This document shows positions 1 through 8,221 of a stretch of 64,000 nt of DNA, one piece after another. The position numbers and the translations under genes were made by a program. The notes under the pieces were generated by a model, which saw nothing but the letters and a program-made list of their open reading frames with translations, did no database searches and was not told the origin of the DNA. Position 1 is the first letter of the stretch. Every line of letters begins with the position of its first letter. Source of the stretch: DASPFV01 sp035620975. GTDB lineage: Bacteria > Acidobacteriota > Vicinamibacteria > Vicinamibacterales > 2-12-FULL-66-21. The stretch lies in NCBI GenBank assembly GCA_035620975.1, contig DASPFV010000234.1, forward strand, positions 1 to 64,000. The letters run 5' to 3'.

Positions 1-883
1 TGTCGCCGTCCGCGTCGTAAACGTAGGTGTAGGGCTCGGCGAGCGAGATCCACAGCCGGCCGTCCGCGTCGACGGCGCCCGCGCGGACGGCTGGACGCAC
101 CAGCGGCACCACCAGGCCGTCCTCGGTCCGCCAGCGTGGCCAGGAGGTCGGCCGCGTCCGGATGTACTCATCCAGCTCGATTCCCTGGATATGCCGCTCG
201 AACACGAGGTTTCCCTTCGCGTCGTACTTCCGGAATGCCGGCTCGCCCGCGACGAACACGTAGAAGTAGCCGCCTGCAGGGTTGGCAAGGACCAGCCCGG
301 CATTCAACGCCAGGTGCACGTCCCGGTCCGCTTCGTGGCCCGTCGGCCGAAGCGCGCCGAAGGCCCGGATCGTCCGGCCGTCGACCGCGTATTCGTTCAC
401 GAGCGACCCCGATTCCGGGCGGCTCATGAGGACCGCCGATCCCGTGTACTCGAGCGACGCCACGCCGTTCAGCACCAGGCCGTCGAGGATGATGAGCGGG
501 AGCTCTCGGGTGGGCAGTGAGAAGCCCCCAAGACTCGCGCCAGTTTCGAAGAAGATCTGCACACGTCCCTGGCCGAACGGTGCATCGGCCACGACGAACG
601 TGCCATCCGCCGCGAGATCGAACGCCAGCGGCCGGAGGATGCGGCCCGGCTCGGCGCCAATCTGGATGATGGTCCGCGCCGAATCGCGCGAGGGGGGGAC
701 GGTCGAGACGGCATGCGCCCGCCGATCGAAGACGAAGAGGGTGCCGTCGCGCGCCTGCTCGCAGGCGGCGAGCTCCGCGAAGCGCCCCGCGATGTGCGCG
801 GGCAGCGCGCGGATTGACTGCAACGTCTCGACGGGCAGCGCCGCGAGCCCCAGCGACGTAGCGAGCAGAACAGGCAGCAGCAC
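1..883 (-). CDS. Secreted 6-bladed beta-propeller-like protein (3' end outside window)
   Basis: The reading frame stays open to the window edge, so the C-terminus is missing. It begins with a short hydrophobic signal-peptide-like stretch (VLLPVLLATSLGLAALP). Repeating beta-strand units follow, such as DGTLFVFDRRAHAV, DGTFVVADAPFG and DGRLWISLAEPYTYVYDADG, typical of NHL/6-bladed propellers; no catalytic motif is visible. The GTG at 883 is the best conventional start. A CTG at 895 would add Leu-Lys-Arg, giving a better charged N-region and overlapping the stop of the upstream E1 gene. Location directly behind E1 suggests co-transcription, but the role is unknown. Confidence 0.6.
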   Translation of the reverse strand, partial: MLLPVLLATSLGLAALPVETLQSIRALPAHIAGRFAELAACEQARDGTLFVFDRRAHAVSTVPPSRDSARTIIQIGAEPGRILRPLAFDLAADGTFVVADAPFGQGRVQIFFETGASLGGFSLPTRELPLIILDGLVLNGVASLEYTGSAVLMSRPESGSLVNEYAVDGRTIRAFGALRPTGHEADRDVHLALNAGLVLANPAGGYFYVFVAGEPAFRKYDAKGNLVFERHIQGIELDEYIRTRPTSWPRWRTEDGLVVPLVRPAVRAGAVDADGRLWISLAEPYTYVYDADGD

Positions 884-891
884 CGGCCGTT

Positions 892-3036
892 TCAGTAGGC
901 GGCGATCTCCCTGATGGCCTCGAGCACGTCGGCGGACTGCGGGAGGATCGCCTCTTCGAGCGCCGGATAGTAGGCGACGGGCGTGTCGAGCGCGGCCACC
1001 CGGCGGACGGGAGCGTCCAGGTGCTCGAACAGCTCGTCCGCGATCCGTGCGGCGAGCTCCGCACCGAACCCGCAGGTCAGCTGGTCCTCGTGCGCGATCA
1101 CGACGCGGCTGGTCCGCTTCACGGCGGCCGCGATGGTCGTCCAGTCGAACGGCATGATCGTGCGCAGGTCGATCACCATCGCGCTGATGCCGTCCTTCTC
1201 CGCCTGCTGGGCCGCGAGCAGGGAGCGTTGAACGAGCGCGCCATAGGTGAGCACCACGACGTCGGTGCCCTGGCGCCGGACGGCCGCCCGGCCGAACGGC
1301 ACCATGTAGCCAGGGCCCGGGTATTCCGCCTTGTTGTACGTCTGGCGATACAGGTGCTTGTGCTCCAGGAACAGGACGGGATCGTCACACCGGATCGCGG
1401 TCCGAAGCAGGCCGGCGGCGTCCTGGGCGTTCGACGGGAACGCGATCCGGATCCCGGGGCAGTGCGCGAAGATGCTCTCGCCGGACTGGCTGTGGTACGG
1501 CGCCCCGCCGCGCAGGTACCCGCCAATGGCGACGCGAATCACCACCGGGCAGGAGAAGTGATTGTTCGAGCGGTACCGCATCATGGTCAGCTCGTCGCGA
1601 ATCTGCATCATGGCGGGCCAGATGTAGTCGAAGAACTGAATCTCCACGACCGGCTTGATGCCGCGGGTCGCCATGCCCGTCGCGCGCCCGATGATGGCGG
1701 CCTCGGCGAGCGGTGAGTTGAACACCCGGTCGCTTCCGAACGCGCGCTGCAGGCCGTGCGTGACCTTGAAGACGCCGCCCTTGCCTGGCACCGAGCCGAG
1801 GGACCCGGGCCGGCTGCAATCGGCGACATCCTCGCCGAAGACGACCATCCGGGGCAGCCGCGCCATCTCGTCCTTCAACGTACGATTGATCGCCGCCACC
1901 ATGGTGTCGGGGCGCCCCTCCGGCTGCGGCTCCGTGTCGAACGCCGGCGAGGTCGGGTCGATATCGGGCGAATACACGTACAACGTGGCCGTCTCGGGCG
2001 TCGGCTTCGGAGCCGCGATCGCCGCGTCGGCAGCCTCGGTGATCTCGCGATCCACCCCGGCGAGGATGTCCGCGAGGTCCTCCTCCGTGGCCAGCTCGTC
2101 CTGCTTCAGGAGCATCGCCAGGCGTACGATCGGATCGCGCTTGGCCTCCTGACTCCGCTCGTCCGCCGTCTTGTACAGCCGCTCGTCGTCGGACAACGAA
2201 TGCGAATAGGGCCGTGTGACTCGAGCGTGCACGAGCGCAGGTCCCTTGCGAGCCCGGGCGTGCCCGACGGCGGCGCGCATCGCCCGATGGCTGGCGGGAA
2301 AGTCGGTTCCGTCGATGCTCTGCACGAACAGGCCCGGGAAGGACGACACGAGACGGGAGATGTCGCCTCCCGGCGTCTGGACCTCCACCGGCACCGAGAT
2401 GGCGTAGCCGTTGTCCTCGACCAGGAACACGACTGGAAGCCGGCCGAGGCAGGCGGCATTCAGCGATTCCCAGAACTCGCCCTCGCTCGTCGTCCCATCG
2501 CCCGCCGACAGGTACACGACCTCGTCGGGCTGGAAGCGCGACTGTCTGTCCTCGATCTCCGTGATCTTCTCGTACAGCAGCCCTGCTTCGGCGCATCCGA
2601 TTGCCTGCAGGCACTGCGTGCCGGTCGGGCTGGACTGCGAGACGATGTGGAGCTTCCGGTGTCCCCAGTGCGAGGGCATCTGCCGCCCTCCCGAGCTTGG
2701 ATCCTCCCGTGAGCCGACCGCGCTCAGCAGCATCTCGAGCGGCGTCATACCAAGCGTGAGGCAGAGCGCGCGGTCGCGATAGTAGGGGTAGAACCAGTCG
2801 TGGCCGGGCTTGAGCGCTAGGCCTGCCGCCACCAGCACCGCCTCGTGACCTGCACCGCTGATCTGGAAGAAAATCAGGCTCTGATTCTTGAGCTGGATCT
2901 CCTTGTCGTCGAGTCGCCGCGAGAGCACCATCAGGCGGTAGGCCCGGAGCAGATCGTCCCGGGACAGGCCTGCCGCGTGCTCGGACGCCGTCCTCGCCTT
3001 GGTGCTCCGCCCGTTGCTGACCGCCGAACCCTTCAT
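892..3036 (-). CDS. Fused 2-oxoacid dehydrogenase E1, alpha and beta subunits (TPP-dependent)
   Basis: This 714-residue protein joins E1 alpha and E1 beta of the branched-chain/pyruvate-type 2-oxoacid dehydrogenase complex, which decarboxylates a 2-oxoacid and transfers the acyl group to a lipoylated E2. The alpha part (about residues 25-330) has the thiamine-diphosphate motif GDG (179-181) ending at N209 and a phosphorylation-loop-like YSHSLSDDERLYK. After a linker, the beta part (about 375-714) has the transketolase-type pyrimidine-binding and C-terminal domains (EDVAD, QFFDYIWPA). The frame is open to 3153, but the ATG at 3036 has a GGGAG 10 nt upstream and gives a sensible N-terminus. No E2 or E3 gene is in the window, so the substrate is unassigned. 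Confidence 0.93.
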   Translation of the reverse strand: MKGSAVSNGRSTKARTASEHAAGLSRDDLLRAYRLMVLSRRLDDKEIQLKNQSLIFFQISGAGHEAVLVAAGLALKPGHDWFYPYYRDRALCLTLGMTPLEMLLSAVGSREDPSSGGRQMPSHWGHRKLHIVSQSSPTGTQCLQAIGCAEAGLLYEKITEIEDRQSRFQPDEVVYLSAGDGTTSEGEFWESLNAACLGRLPVVFLVEDNGYAISVPVEVQTPGGDISRLVSSFPGLFVQSIDGTDFPASHRAMRAAVGHARARKGPALVHARVTRPYSHSLSDDERLYKTADERSQEAKRDPIVRLAMLLKQDELATEEDLADILAGVDREITEAADAAIAAPKPTPETATLYVYSPDIDPTSPAFDTEPQPEGRPDTMVAAINRTLKDEMARLPRMVVFGEDVADCSRPGSLGSVPGKGGVFKVTHGLQRAFGSDRVFNSPLAEAAIIGRATGMATRGIKPVVEIQFFDYIWPAMMQIRDELTMMRYRSNNHFSCPVVIRVAIGGYLRGGAPYHSQSGESIFAHCPGIRIAFPSNAQDAAGLLRTAIRCDDPVLFLEHKHLYRQTYNKAEYPGPGYMVPFGRAAVRRQGTDVVVLTYGALVQRSLLAAQQAEKDGISAMVIDLRTIMPFDWTTIAAAVKRTSRVVIAHEDQLTCGFGAELAARIADELFEHLDAPVRRVAALDTPVAYYPALEEAILPQSADVLEAIREIAAY

Positions 3037-3100
3037 GCCAGGAACACTCCCTGCGCGTTGGTCTGCCAGATGAGAGGAATCGTCGACCGCTGAACGCGAC

Positions 3101-3109
3101 ATTATAACA
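3101..3109 (-). promoter_or_regulatory. Extended -10 promoter element for the E1 gene
   Basis: On the minus strand the sequence reads TGTTATAAT, a perfect TATAAT with the TGn extension. It lies about 65 nt before the chosen E1 start and would give a leader of roughly 57 nt. No good -35 is present at 17 bp, as expected for an extended -10 promoter. This is read from sequence only. Confidence 0.55.
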
Positions 3110-3302
3110 TCCGGCTTTGTGGCACCCGGCTCCACCGCAGGCCGGAACTGCACGGTCCTGCGCGCGGCCGTCGCCCGCGTTCCTGCGAAGATCGTTGACT
3201 TGTGCCCCGGGACACGGCCAGCATGTGAGACGACGCGGCGGCCAGCATCGGCGCGAAGGTCGGCTGGTGCGGGGCCTGCAGCGCCGCGGAAGGACCGATC
3301 GA

Positions 3303-3665
3303 GTGAGCACGCCGGCCGTGAGCCTGCACCGATGGGACGAGATCGCCCTGGAAAAGGTGACCGAGATGATCTCTCGCAAGATCGTCACCGGGCAGCGCGA
3401 GATGGTCGCGCAGGTCTATCTGAAAAAGGGTGCGCTCGTGCCCATGCACGCCCACGAGAGCGAGCAGATGACCTATGTGCTCCAGGGGGCGCTCAAGTTC
3501 GTGATCGGAGGGGAGGAGATCACCGTGCGGGAAGGAGAGGTCCTGCACATCCCCTCCTGGGTCGAGCACCAGGCCGAGGCGCTCGACGATACGTTCGAGC
3601 TCGATCTCTTCAGTCCGATCCGGCAGGACTGGCTCGATCACACCGACAGCTACTTCCAGAAGTAG
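3303..3665 (+). CDS. Small cupin-domain protein
   Basis: A 120-residue single-domain cupin. Metal-binding motif 1 is visible as PMHAHESEQMTYVLQG (His, His, Glu) and motif 2 as HIPSWVEHQAEA. The fold binds a divalent metal in a beta barrel; substrate and function cannot be told. The GTG at 3303 is chosen because GGAAGG lies 9 nt upstream; an in-frame extension to 3117 reads low-complexity sequence with no similarity. It stands alone on the plus strand between minus-strand genes, divergent from the E1 gene across 266 nt that otherwise hold only the E1 promoter. Confidence 0.82.
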   Translation: MSTPAVSLHRWDEIALEKVTEMISRKIVTGQREMVAQVYLKKGALVPMHAHESEQMTYVLQGALKFVIGGEEITVREGEVLHIPSWVEHQAEALDDTFELDLFSPIRQDWLDHTDSYFQK

Positions 3666-3688
3666 GGATCGGGAATCGCGAGCGGACG

Positions 3689-4429
3689 TCAGTGGACGTT
3701 CCGGTCCCAGTCCGAACGGCCGCCTGAATACACGTCGAAGCGGCGGCGCATCCGGTTCATCTTCCACTTCAGATACCGGTACTTGATTTCGGCGCTGAGC
3801 CCGCCCCGGCCGCGGTGAAGGTAGAGATAGCCGAAGAGCAGACCACCGAGGTGGGCCGCGTGCGCGACACCGTCCCTCCCGCCGCCCACTGATGACAGGA
3901 ACGAAATGGCCCCGATGATGAGCACGAAGTACTTGGCCGGGATCGGGAACAGCAGGAACATCAGAATCGGACGGTTGGGGTAGTAGGTCGCGAACGCGAG
4001 CAGAAGCCCGTAGAGAGCGCCGGACGCGCCCATGGTGAGCGAATAGTAAATGGGGGCGGTCACGGCGAACGGCAGCAGCGAGGCGACCACCGTGGTCAGC
4101 GCCGCCCCGCCGCCTGTCACGGCGTAATACCTGAGAAAGTTCCGCGTCCCCCACATCCGCTCGAGCTCGACCCCGAACATCCAGATGCCGAGCATGTTGA
4201 ACAGGATGTGAAACATGTCCACGTGAAGGAACATGTAGGTGACAACCTGCCAGATCCACAACTGCTGCAGCACGGCCGCCGGGCTCAGGCCGAGATAGAC
4301 GGCAATGGCGGGGAACACGAACGTGAGCAGGAACATCCCGACGTTGGCGAGGATGATCCACTTGACCGCTGGCGAGATCGGCCCTGGCCCGAACGAGTAG
4401 TGAACGCCGGCGGGAGCGTAGCGAGACAT
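3689..4429 (-). CDS. Rhomboid family intramembrane serine protease
   Basis: A 246-residue membrane protein with about six transmembrane segments. The rhomboid catalytic dyad is visible: Ser136 in GASGALYG and His193 in HAAHLGG. The HILFN motif (74-78) supplies the conserved His and Asn of the oxyanion region. Rhomboids cut membrane-anchored substrates within or near the bilayer; the substrate here is unknown. The C-terminal tail (about 215-246) is basic and cytoplasmic-looking. It starts with ATG and is followed on the same strand by nothing until the convergent cupin gene. Confidence 0.93.
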   Translation of the reverse strand: MSRYAPAGVHYSFGPGPISPAVKWIILANVGMFLLTFVFPAIAVYLGLSPAAVLQQLWIWQVVTYMFLHVDMFHILFNMLGIWMFGVELERMWGTRNFLRYYAVTGGGAALTTVVASLLPFAVTAPIYYSLTMGASGALYGLLLAFATYYPNRPILMFLLFPIPAKYFVLIIGAISFLSSVGGGRDGVAHAAHLGGLLFGYLYLHRGRGGLSAEIKYRYLKWKMNRMRRRFDVYSGGRSDWDRNVH

Positions 4430-4466
4430 CGTCGGTCCGACCAGCAGCTATCGTACCACAGCGAGG

Positions 4467-5663
4467 TCAGACCTCTGCTTCAGGTACGCCACCGTCGAGG
4501 ACGGTAGTAGAGGCGGCGTGCCGGGGATGGCTGGGCAGCGGCAGCGCGCAGGCGGCGCCGAGCAGCGGCATGAGTGAGAGGCCCGCCAGGGTCCGCTCGA
4601 TCCCAATCCGGTCGGCGACCATTCCCACGAACGGCACGCTCAAGCCGCCGGTGCCCCACGCGAAGCCCATCATGAGCGACGACACGGTGGCGGCGCTCAC
4701 CGGGGCGAGCGACTGGCCGAATGTGACGTTGACCGGCAGCGTCGACTGCAGGAAGAGCCCGCCGAGCGCCAGCAGGACGACGAACAGCGGGCCGCTCGCG
4801 AAGGTGGCCGCGAGCAGGAACGGCGTCGAGAAGACGAGCGACAGCGCGATCACGCGCCGGGCGCCGAAGCGATCGGCCGCCGGGCCGCCGAAGAATCCGC
4901 CGACGCCGCTGGCGAAGAGGTAGAGGGCAATGGCCGACCCGGCGGCGCTCACGCTGTAGCCCCGGCGGGTCAGCATGACCGGAACGAACGTGGCGAACGA
5001 CAGCGCGGCCAGCGTACGAAGGACCACGATCGTGTAGAGGAGCCCGAGCGGCTTCGCGTATGGCCGAAGCACCCGCAGCCCACCGCTCGACGTGGGATGC
5101 AGCGGCATGGGCGGCACCCGTCGCAGGAAGAAGGTGATGACGATCAGGCCGGGCAACGCCAGGACCGGCGTCCATTCGAGACCGTACCGCTGGGCGAACG
5201 GCGCGAACATCAACGGACCCAGCGAGAAGCCGAGCGTGCCCCCGGTGATGTAAACCGACATTGACAGCCCCGGGCTGGCGCCGCCCAGCCGGTGGGCGAG
5301 AGCCGCCGCGGGCGGGTGGAACGCGGCGGCGCCGAGCCCTCCGGCAATGAGGATGGCCGCGAGCACCAGCGGCGTCTGCGCCAGACCAATCAGGCTGAGC
5401 AGGGAGACCGACAGGACTGGTCCCGCCATCACGAGGAGGCGCGGCCGCCAGCGATCCGCCAACCGGCCGAACCCCACCTGGGCGACCGACGCGGCCATCT
5501 GATACAGCATCGTCAGCGTGCCGGCCGCGGCGAGGGAGAGATCCAGCCGGGGTATCAGCAGCGGGAGGAGGGGCGCCAGGATGTTGCCGTAGCCGTCTAC
5601 CATGACGTGCGCAGACGCCATCAGCAGGACGGTCGGGTGGAGGTTCCGAAGAGAGCGTCGCAC
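4467..5663 (-). CDS. MFS transporter, fosmidomycin-resistance (Fsr)-like
   Basis: A 398-residue major facilitator with about 12 predicted membrane segments. Features include an early DGYGNILAPLLPLL segment, FGRLADRWRPR (the MFS loop 2-3 motif) and FHPPAAALAHRLGG, which resembles Fsr-type exporters. The GTG start lies 6 nt after the MurJ stop, so the two are probably co-transcribed. The substrate is unknown; a drug or metabolite exporter is the family-based guess. Confidence 0.8.
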   Translation of the reverse strand: MRRSLRNLHPTVLLMASAHVMVDGYGNILAPLLPLLIPRLDLSLAAAGTLTMLYQMAASVAQVGFGRLADRWRPRLLVMAGPVLSVSLLSLIGLAQTPLVLAAILIAGGLGAAAFHPPAAALAHRLGGASPGLSMSVYITGGTLGFSLGPLMFAPFAQRYGLEWTPVLALPGLIVITFFLRRVPPMPLHPTSSGGLRVLRPYAKPLGLLYTIVVLRTLAALSFATFVPVMLTRRGYSVSAAGSAIALYLFASGVGGFFGGPAADRFGARRVIALSLVFSTPFLLAATFASGPLFVVLLALGGLFLQSTLPVNVTFGQSLAPVSAATVSSLMMGFAWGTGGLSVPFVGMVADRIGIERTLAGLSLMPLLGAACALPLPSHPRHAASTTVLDGGVPEAEV

Positions 5664-5669
5664 GGGCTG

Positions 5670-7280
5670 TCACGCGGAGGAGCGGCGGCCGAGTCGCCGG
5701 AGAACGCGGGCGGCCGCCTCGTCGAACTCCTCGATGCGAAGCAGCCTGGCGGCTCCGACGAGCGCCAGGACGCCGGCGGCGATCGCCGCCGCCAGCCGCG
5801 TTCCCGTCCACACGTCCACCGACATCCAGACGACGCGAGCCGGCGGCAGCACGGGCGACAGCCAGCTCGCTGTGAGCCAGGCCGCGATTCCCATCGCCGT
5901 CGAGGCGGCGAGGATTTTGAGGAAAGCGATCGCCACGGGCTCCGCCTCGAGCCCGTCCAGGCGCCGACTGAGGAGCACCAGCAGCGTGCCGGCGTTGAGG
6001 ATGGCCGCGAGCGCCGTTCCGAGCGCCAGGCCCCTGTAGCCGAGCACCTGGACAAGCGTGAGATTGAGCACGAGGTTGGTCGCCACGGACAGGACGCTGA
6101 TCATCACCGGCGTGCGGCTGTCCCCCAGGGAGTAGAAGCTGGGCGACGCGATCTTGACCGCCGAGTAGCCGAGCAGCCCCGGTGCGTAGAAGACCAACGC
6201 AGCTGCCGTCGCCGCGGTGTCCGCCGCCGTGAACCTGCCGCGCTCCAGCAGGAAGCTTACGATCGGATGTGCCAGCGCGATCAGTCCAATCGTCGCCGGC
6301 ACGTTCAGCATCAGCATGAGACGCAAGCCGCTCGAGATGGTGCGGCGCATGGCCGCCCGGTCGGCGATCGCCGCGTGCCGTGAGATCTCGGGCAGGGAGG
6401 CGGTGGCGATCGATACGCCGAAGAGCCCGATCGGCAGGTACATCAGGCGAAAGGCGTAGGAGAGCCACGACACCGCCCCCTCCGGCTCGCCGGTCGCGAG
6501 CATCGTGTTCACGAACACGTTGATCTGTACGGCCGCGACGCCGAGCGTGCCGGGGCCCATGAGCCGCAGGATCTCGCGGAGCTCGGGGTCGCTGAAGTCC
6601 AGGATCGGCCGGTAGCGGAACCCCTCCCGGCGCAGCAGCGGCCACTGGAGCGCGATCTGTCCGAGCCCCCCGAGCAGCGTAGCGAGCGCGATGCCGGCAA
6701 TGGGCGGCAGCCCCACGGCCGGCATGAAGGGCACGACCGCGAAGGCGCAGAAGATGGTTGCGACGTTGAACATCGCGGGGGACAGCGCCGGCACGAAAAA
6801 CCGGTTCAGCGAGTTGAGCATGCCCATCATCGCGACGGCCACGGCGATCGTCGTCAGGAAGGGCAGCATGATGCGCGTCAGCAGCGTGGTGAGCTCGAGC
6901 TTGCCCGGGACGGCGGCGAACTCGTCGCCGGAGGCGATGGCCTGCGTGATCGGCCCGGCGAAGACGATGCCGAGCACGACCAGCGTGCCCGTGACGAGGA
7001 GGAGCGCGTTGATGACGAGACTGCCGAGGCGCCACGCGGCCTCGCGCCCCTTCGCCGTCAGCGTCCGCGTGAACGTCGGGACGAACGCCGCCGTCATGGC
7101 GCCCTCCGCGAACAGATCGCGGAGCAGGTTGGGCACGCGGAACGCCACGTTGAACGCGTCCATGGCCGTGCCGGCGCCGAACAGCGCGGCCAGCACGACT
7201 TCGCGCGCGACCCCCAGCACCCGGCTGCCCAGGGTGGCGATGCCGATCAGCCCCGCCGAACGGGCAACCCTGGAGCTCAT
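5670..7280 (-). CDS. murJ: Lipid II flippase MurJ (MviN family)
   Basis: A 536-residue MATE/MOP-superfamily membrane protein with about 14 membrane segments. Near the N-terminus LGSRVLGVAREVVLAALFG matches the MurJ signature with its conserved arginine, followed by DAFNVAFRVPNLLRDLFAEG. MurJ moves lipid II from the inner to the outer leaflet for peptidoglycan polymerisation. The frame is open to 7337, but the ATG at 7280 (SSRVARSAGLIG) is the family-like start. It lies far from the dcw cluster at 51-64 kb that makes its substrate. Confidence 0.93.
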   Translation of the reverse strand: MSSRVARSAGLIGIATLGSRVLGVAREVVLAALFGAGTAMDAFNVAFRVPNLLRDLFAEGAMTAAFVPTFTRTLTAKGREAAWRLGSLVINALLLVTGTLVVLGIVFAGPITQAIASGDEFAAVPGKLELTTLLTRIMLPFLTTIAVAVAMMGMLNSLNRFFVPALSPAMFNVATIFCAFAVVPFMPAVGLPPIAGIALATLLGGLGQIALQWPLLRREGFRYRPILDFSDPELREILRLMGPGTLGVAAVQINVFVNTMLATGEPEGAVSWLSYAFRLMYLPIGLFGVSIATASLPEISRHAAIADRAAMRRTISSGLRLMLMLNVPATIGLIALAHPIVSFLLERGRFTAADTAATAAALVFYAPGLLGYSAVKIASPSFYSLGDSRTPVMISVLSVATNLVLNLTLVQVLGYRGLALGTALAAILNAGTLLVLLSRRLDGLEAEPVAIAFLKILAASTAMGIAAWLTASWLSPVLPPARVVWMSVDVWTGTRLAAAIAAGVLALVGAARLLRIEEFDEAAARVLRRLGRRSSA

Positions 7281-7443
7281 CGGAGGCGGCGTCCCTGCAC
7301 ACAGCCCTTCGAACTCAGGGACGAACGGTGAGACCAAGGCATCGGGAGCGATTCAGGGTACCACACGGACCTGAGCGGCCCCGCGACGCGTCCGGAAACG
7401 GACGTCGCGGACACCTCGTGTGGGTGGACCAGAGGCCCCGGAC

Positions 7444-7475
7444 AAAAAAAGGCTCCTGTCTCTCGACAGGAGCCT
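7444..7475 (-). terminator. Rho-independent terminator of yqeY
   Basis: A perfect inverted repeat (7450-7460 with 7465-7475, 11 bp, TCTC loop) is followed on the minus strand by seven T residues (7444-7450). It is a textbook intrinsic terminator, about 90 nt after the yqeY stop, and separates yqeY from murJ. Confidence 0.92.
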
Positions 7476-7561
7476 CATGGAGGATGGATGAGAGGCTTGT
7501 GCGTGCCTTTCATCGGTCTTAGACGGAGAACCACTCCGAAAGGTTTGCCGAATGTGGAGGG
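7476..7561 (-). other. Structured spacer between yqeY stop and its terminator
   Basis: Read on the minus strand this 86-nt spacer has a CGGAG/CTCCG hairpin with a 5-nt loop. A second stem pairs GATGA..GGC with GCC..TCATC around an internal loop, and the terminator follows immediately. No known riboswitch consensus was recognised and no convincing ORF fits. It may be a 3' UTR structure or a small RNA. Confidence 0.35.
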
Positions 7562-8011
7562 TCACGCCCCGAGCCTCTCGCGCACGAGCTCGTTCACGCG
7601 CTTTCCGTCCACCGCCCGTCCCGCAAGTCGTCCCATCACCGCCTTCATCACGCGCCCCAGATCTTTCGGAGACGTGGCGGCGGTCTCGGCGATGGCGGCA
7701 TCCACGGCTGCCTCGAGGTCCGCGATGTCGACGGGCGGCGGCAGGTAGGCCTCGAGCACGGCGATCTCGGCGGCTTCCTTCGACGCCAGATCCTCGCGGC
7801 CGCCCTTCCGGAACTGGTCGATCGAGTCGCGCCGCTGCTTGATGAGAGAGGCCATCACCTGTTGGGCCTCGCCTTCCTCGAGCCCGCGTCCCTTTTCCAC
7901 TTCCTTGTTCATCAGCGCTGCCTTCGCCATGCGGAGCGGTGCCAGGCGCGCCTGATCGCGGGCCCGCATCGCGGCAGCCATGTCCCCTCCGATGCGCTCG
8001 ATGATGGTCAT
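7562..8011 (-). CDS. GatB/YqeY domain protein
   Basis: A 149-residue YqeY-type protein, the family's usual length: an alpha-helical fold related to the tail of the amidotransferase subunit GatB. It carries LRMAKAALMNKEVEKGR, an IKQRRDSIDQFRKGGREDLA helix and DLGRVMKAVMGRLAGRADG-like C-terminal sequence. The precise role is unknown; tRNA-related functions are suspected for the family. The ATG at 8011 has GGAG 6 nt upstream, while the open frame extends to 8188 without support. It is monocistronic in appearance, with its own terminator. Confidence 0.9.
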   Translation of the reverse strand: MTIIERIGGDMAAAMRARDQARLAPLRMAKAALMNKEVEKGRGLEEGEAQQVMASLIKQRRDSIDQFRKGGREDLASKEAAEIAVLEAYLPPPVDIADLEAAVDAAIAETAATSPKDLGRVMKAVMGRLAGRAVDGKRVNELVRERLGA

Positions 8012-8221
8012 ATCCAGCTCCAGCCTTCCGGCGCGCAGCCGGCCTCCCGGCCGCGCATCATCTCTCGTTACATGCCCTGACCTGGGCGCCGCCCCGCTTC
8101 GTGCCCTCCTGAGCGCGCCGTGCGCGCCTCGCGGTGTTTGACGTGATCGGCAGGTGATCGTCTCGTACACAGTCGGACGTGCGGGCACGGCTGGTCCCCG
8201 AGCTCGACTGCAGGCCCCTCT

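Noticed and set aside
3037..3153. Upstream extension of the E1 protein to 3153
   Set aside because: It would include the extended -10 promoter and adds 39 unconserved-looking residues; ATG 3036 fits better.
3195..3224. Promoter for the cupin gene (TTGACT)
   Set aside because: The -35 is good but no acceptable -10 follows at 16-18 bp.
4480..7302. 940-codon open frame across the MFS and murJ genes
   Set aside because: Its translation is Arg/Ala/Gly-rich without membrane helices or motifs; the true genes in another frame are MurJ and an MFS transporter.
7476..7561. Cyclic-di-GMP riboswitch (GGCAAACC segment)
   Set aside because: The rest of the GEMM consensus is missing and the element lies downstream, not upstream, of a gene.
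7353..7565. Small ORF overlapping the yqeY stop on the minus strand
   Set aside because: It would be translated through the yqeY terminator and has a shuffled low-complexity composition; read as untranslated structured spacer.
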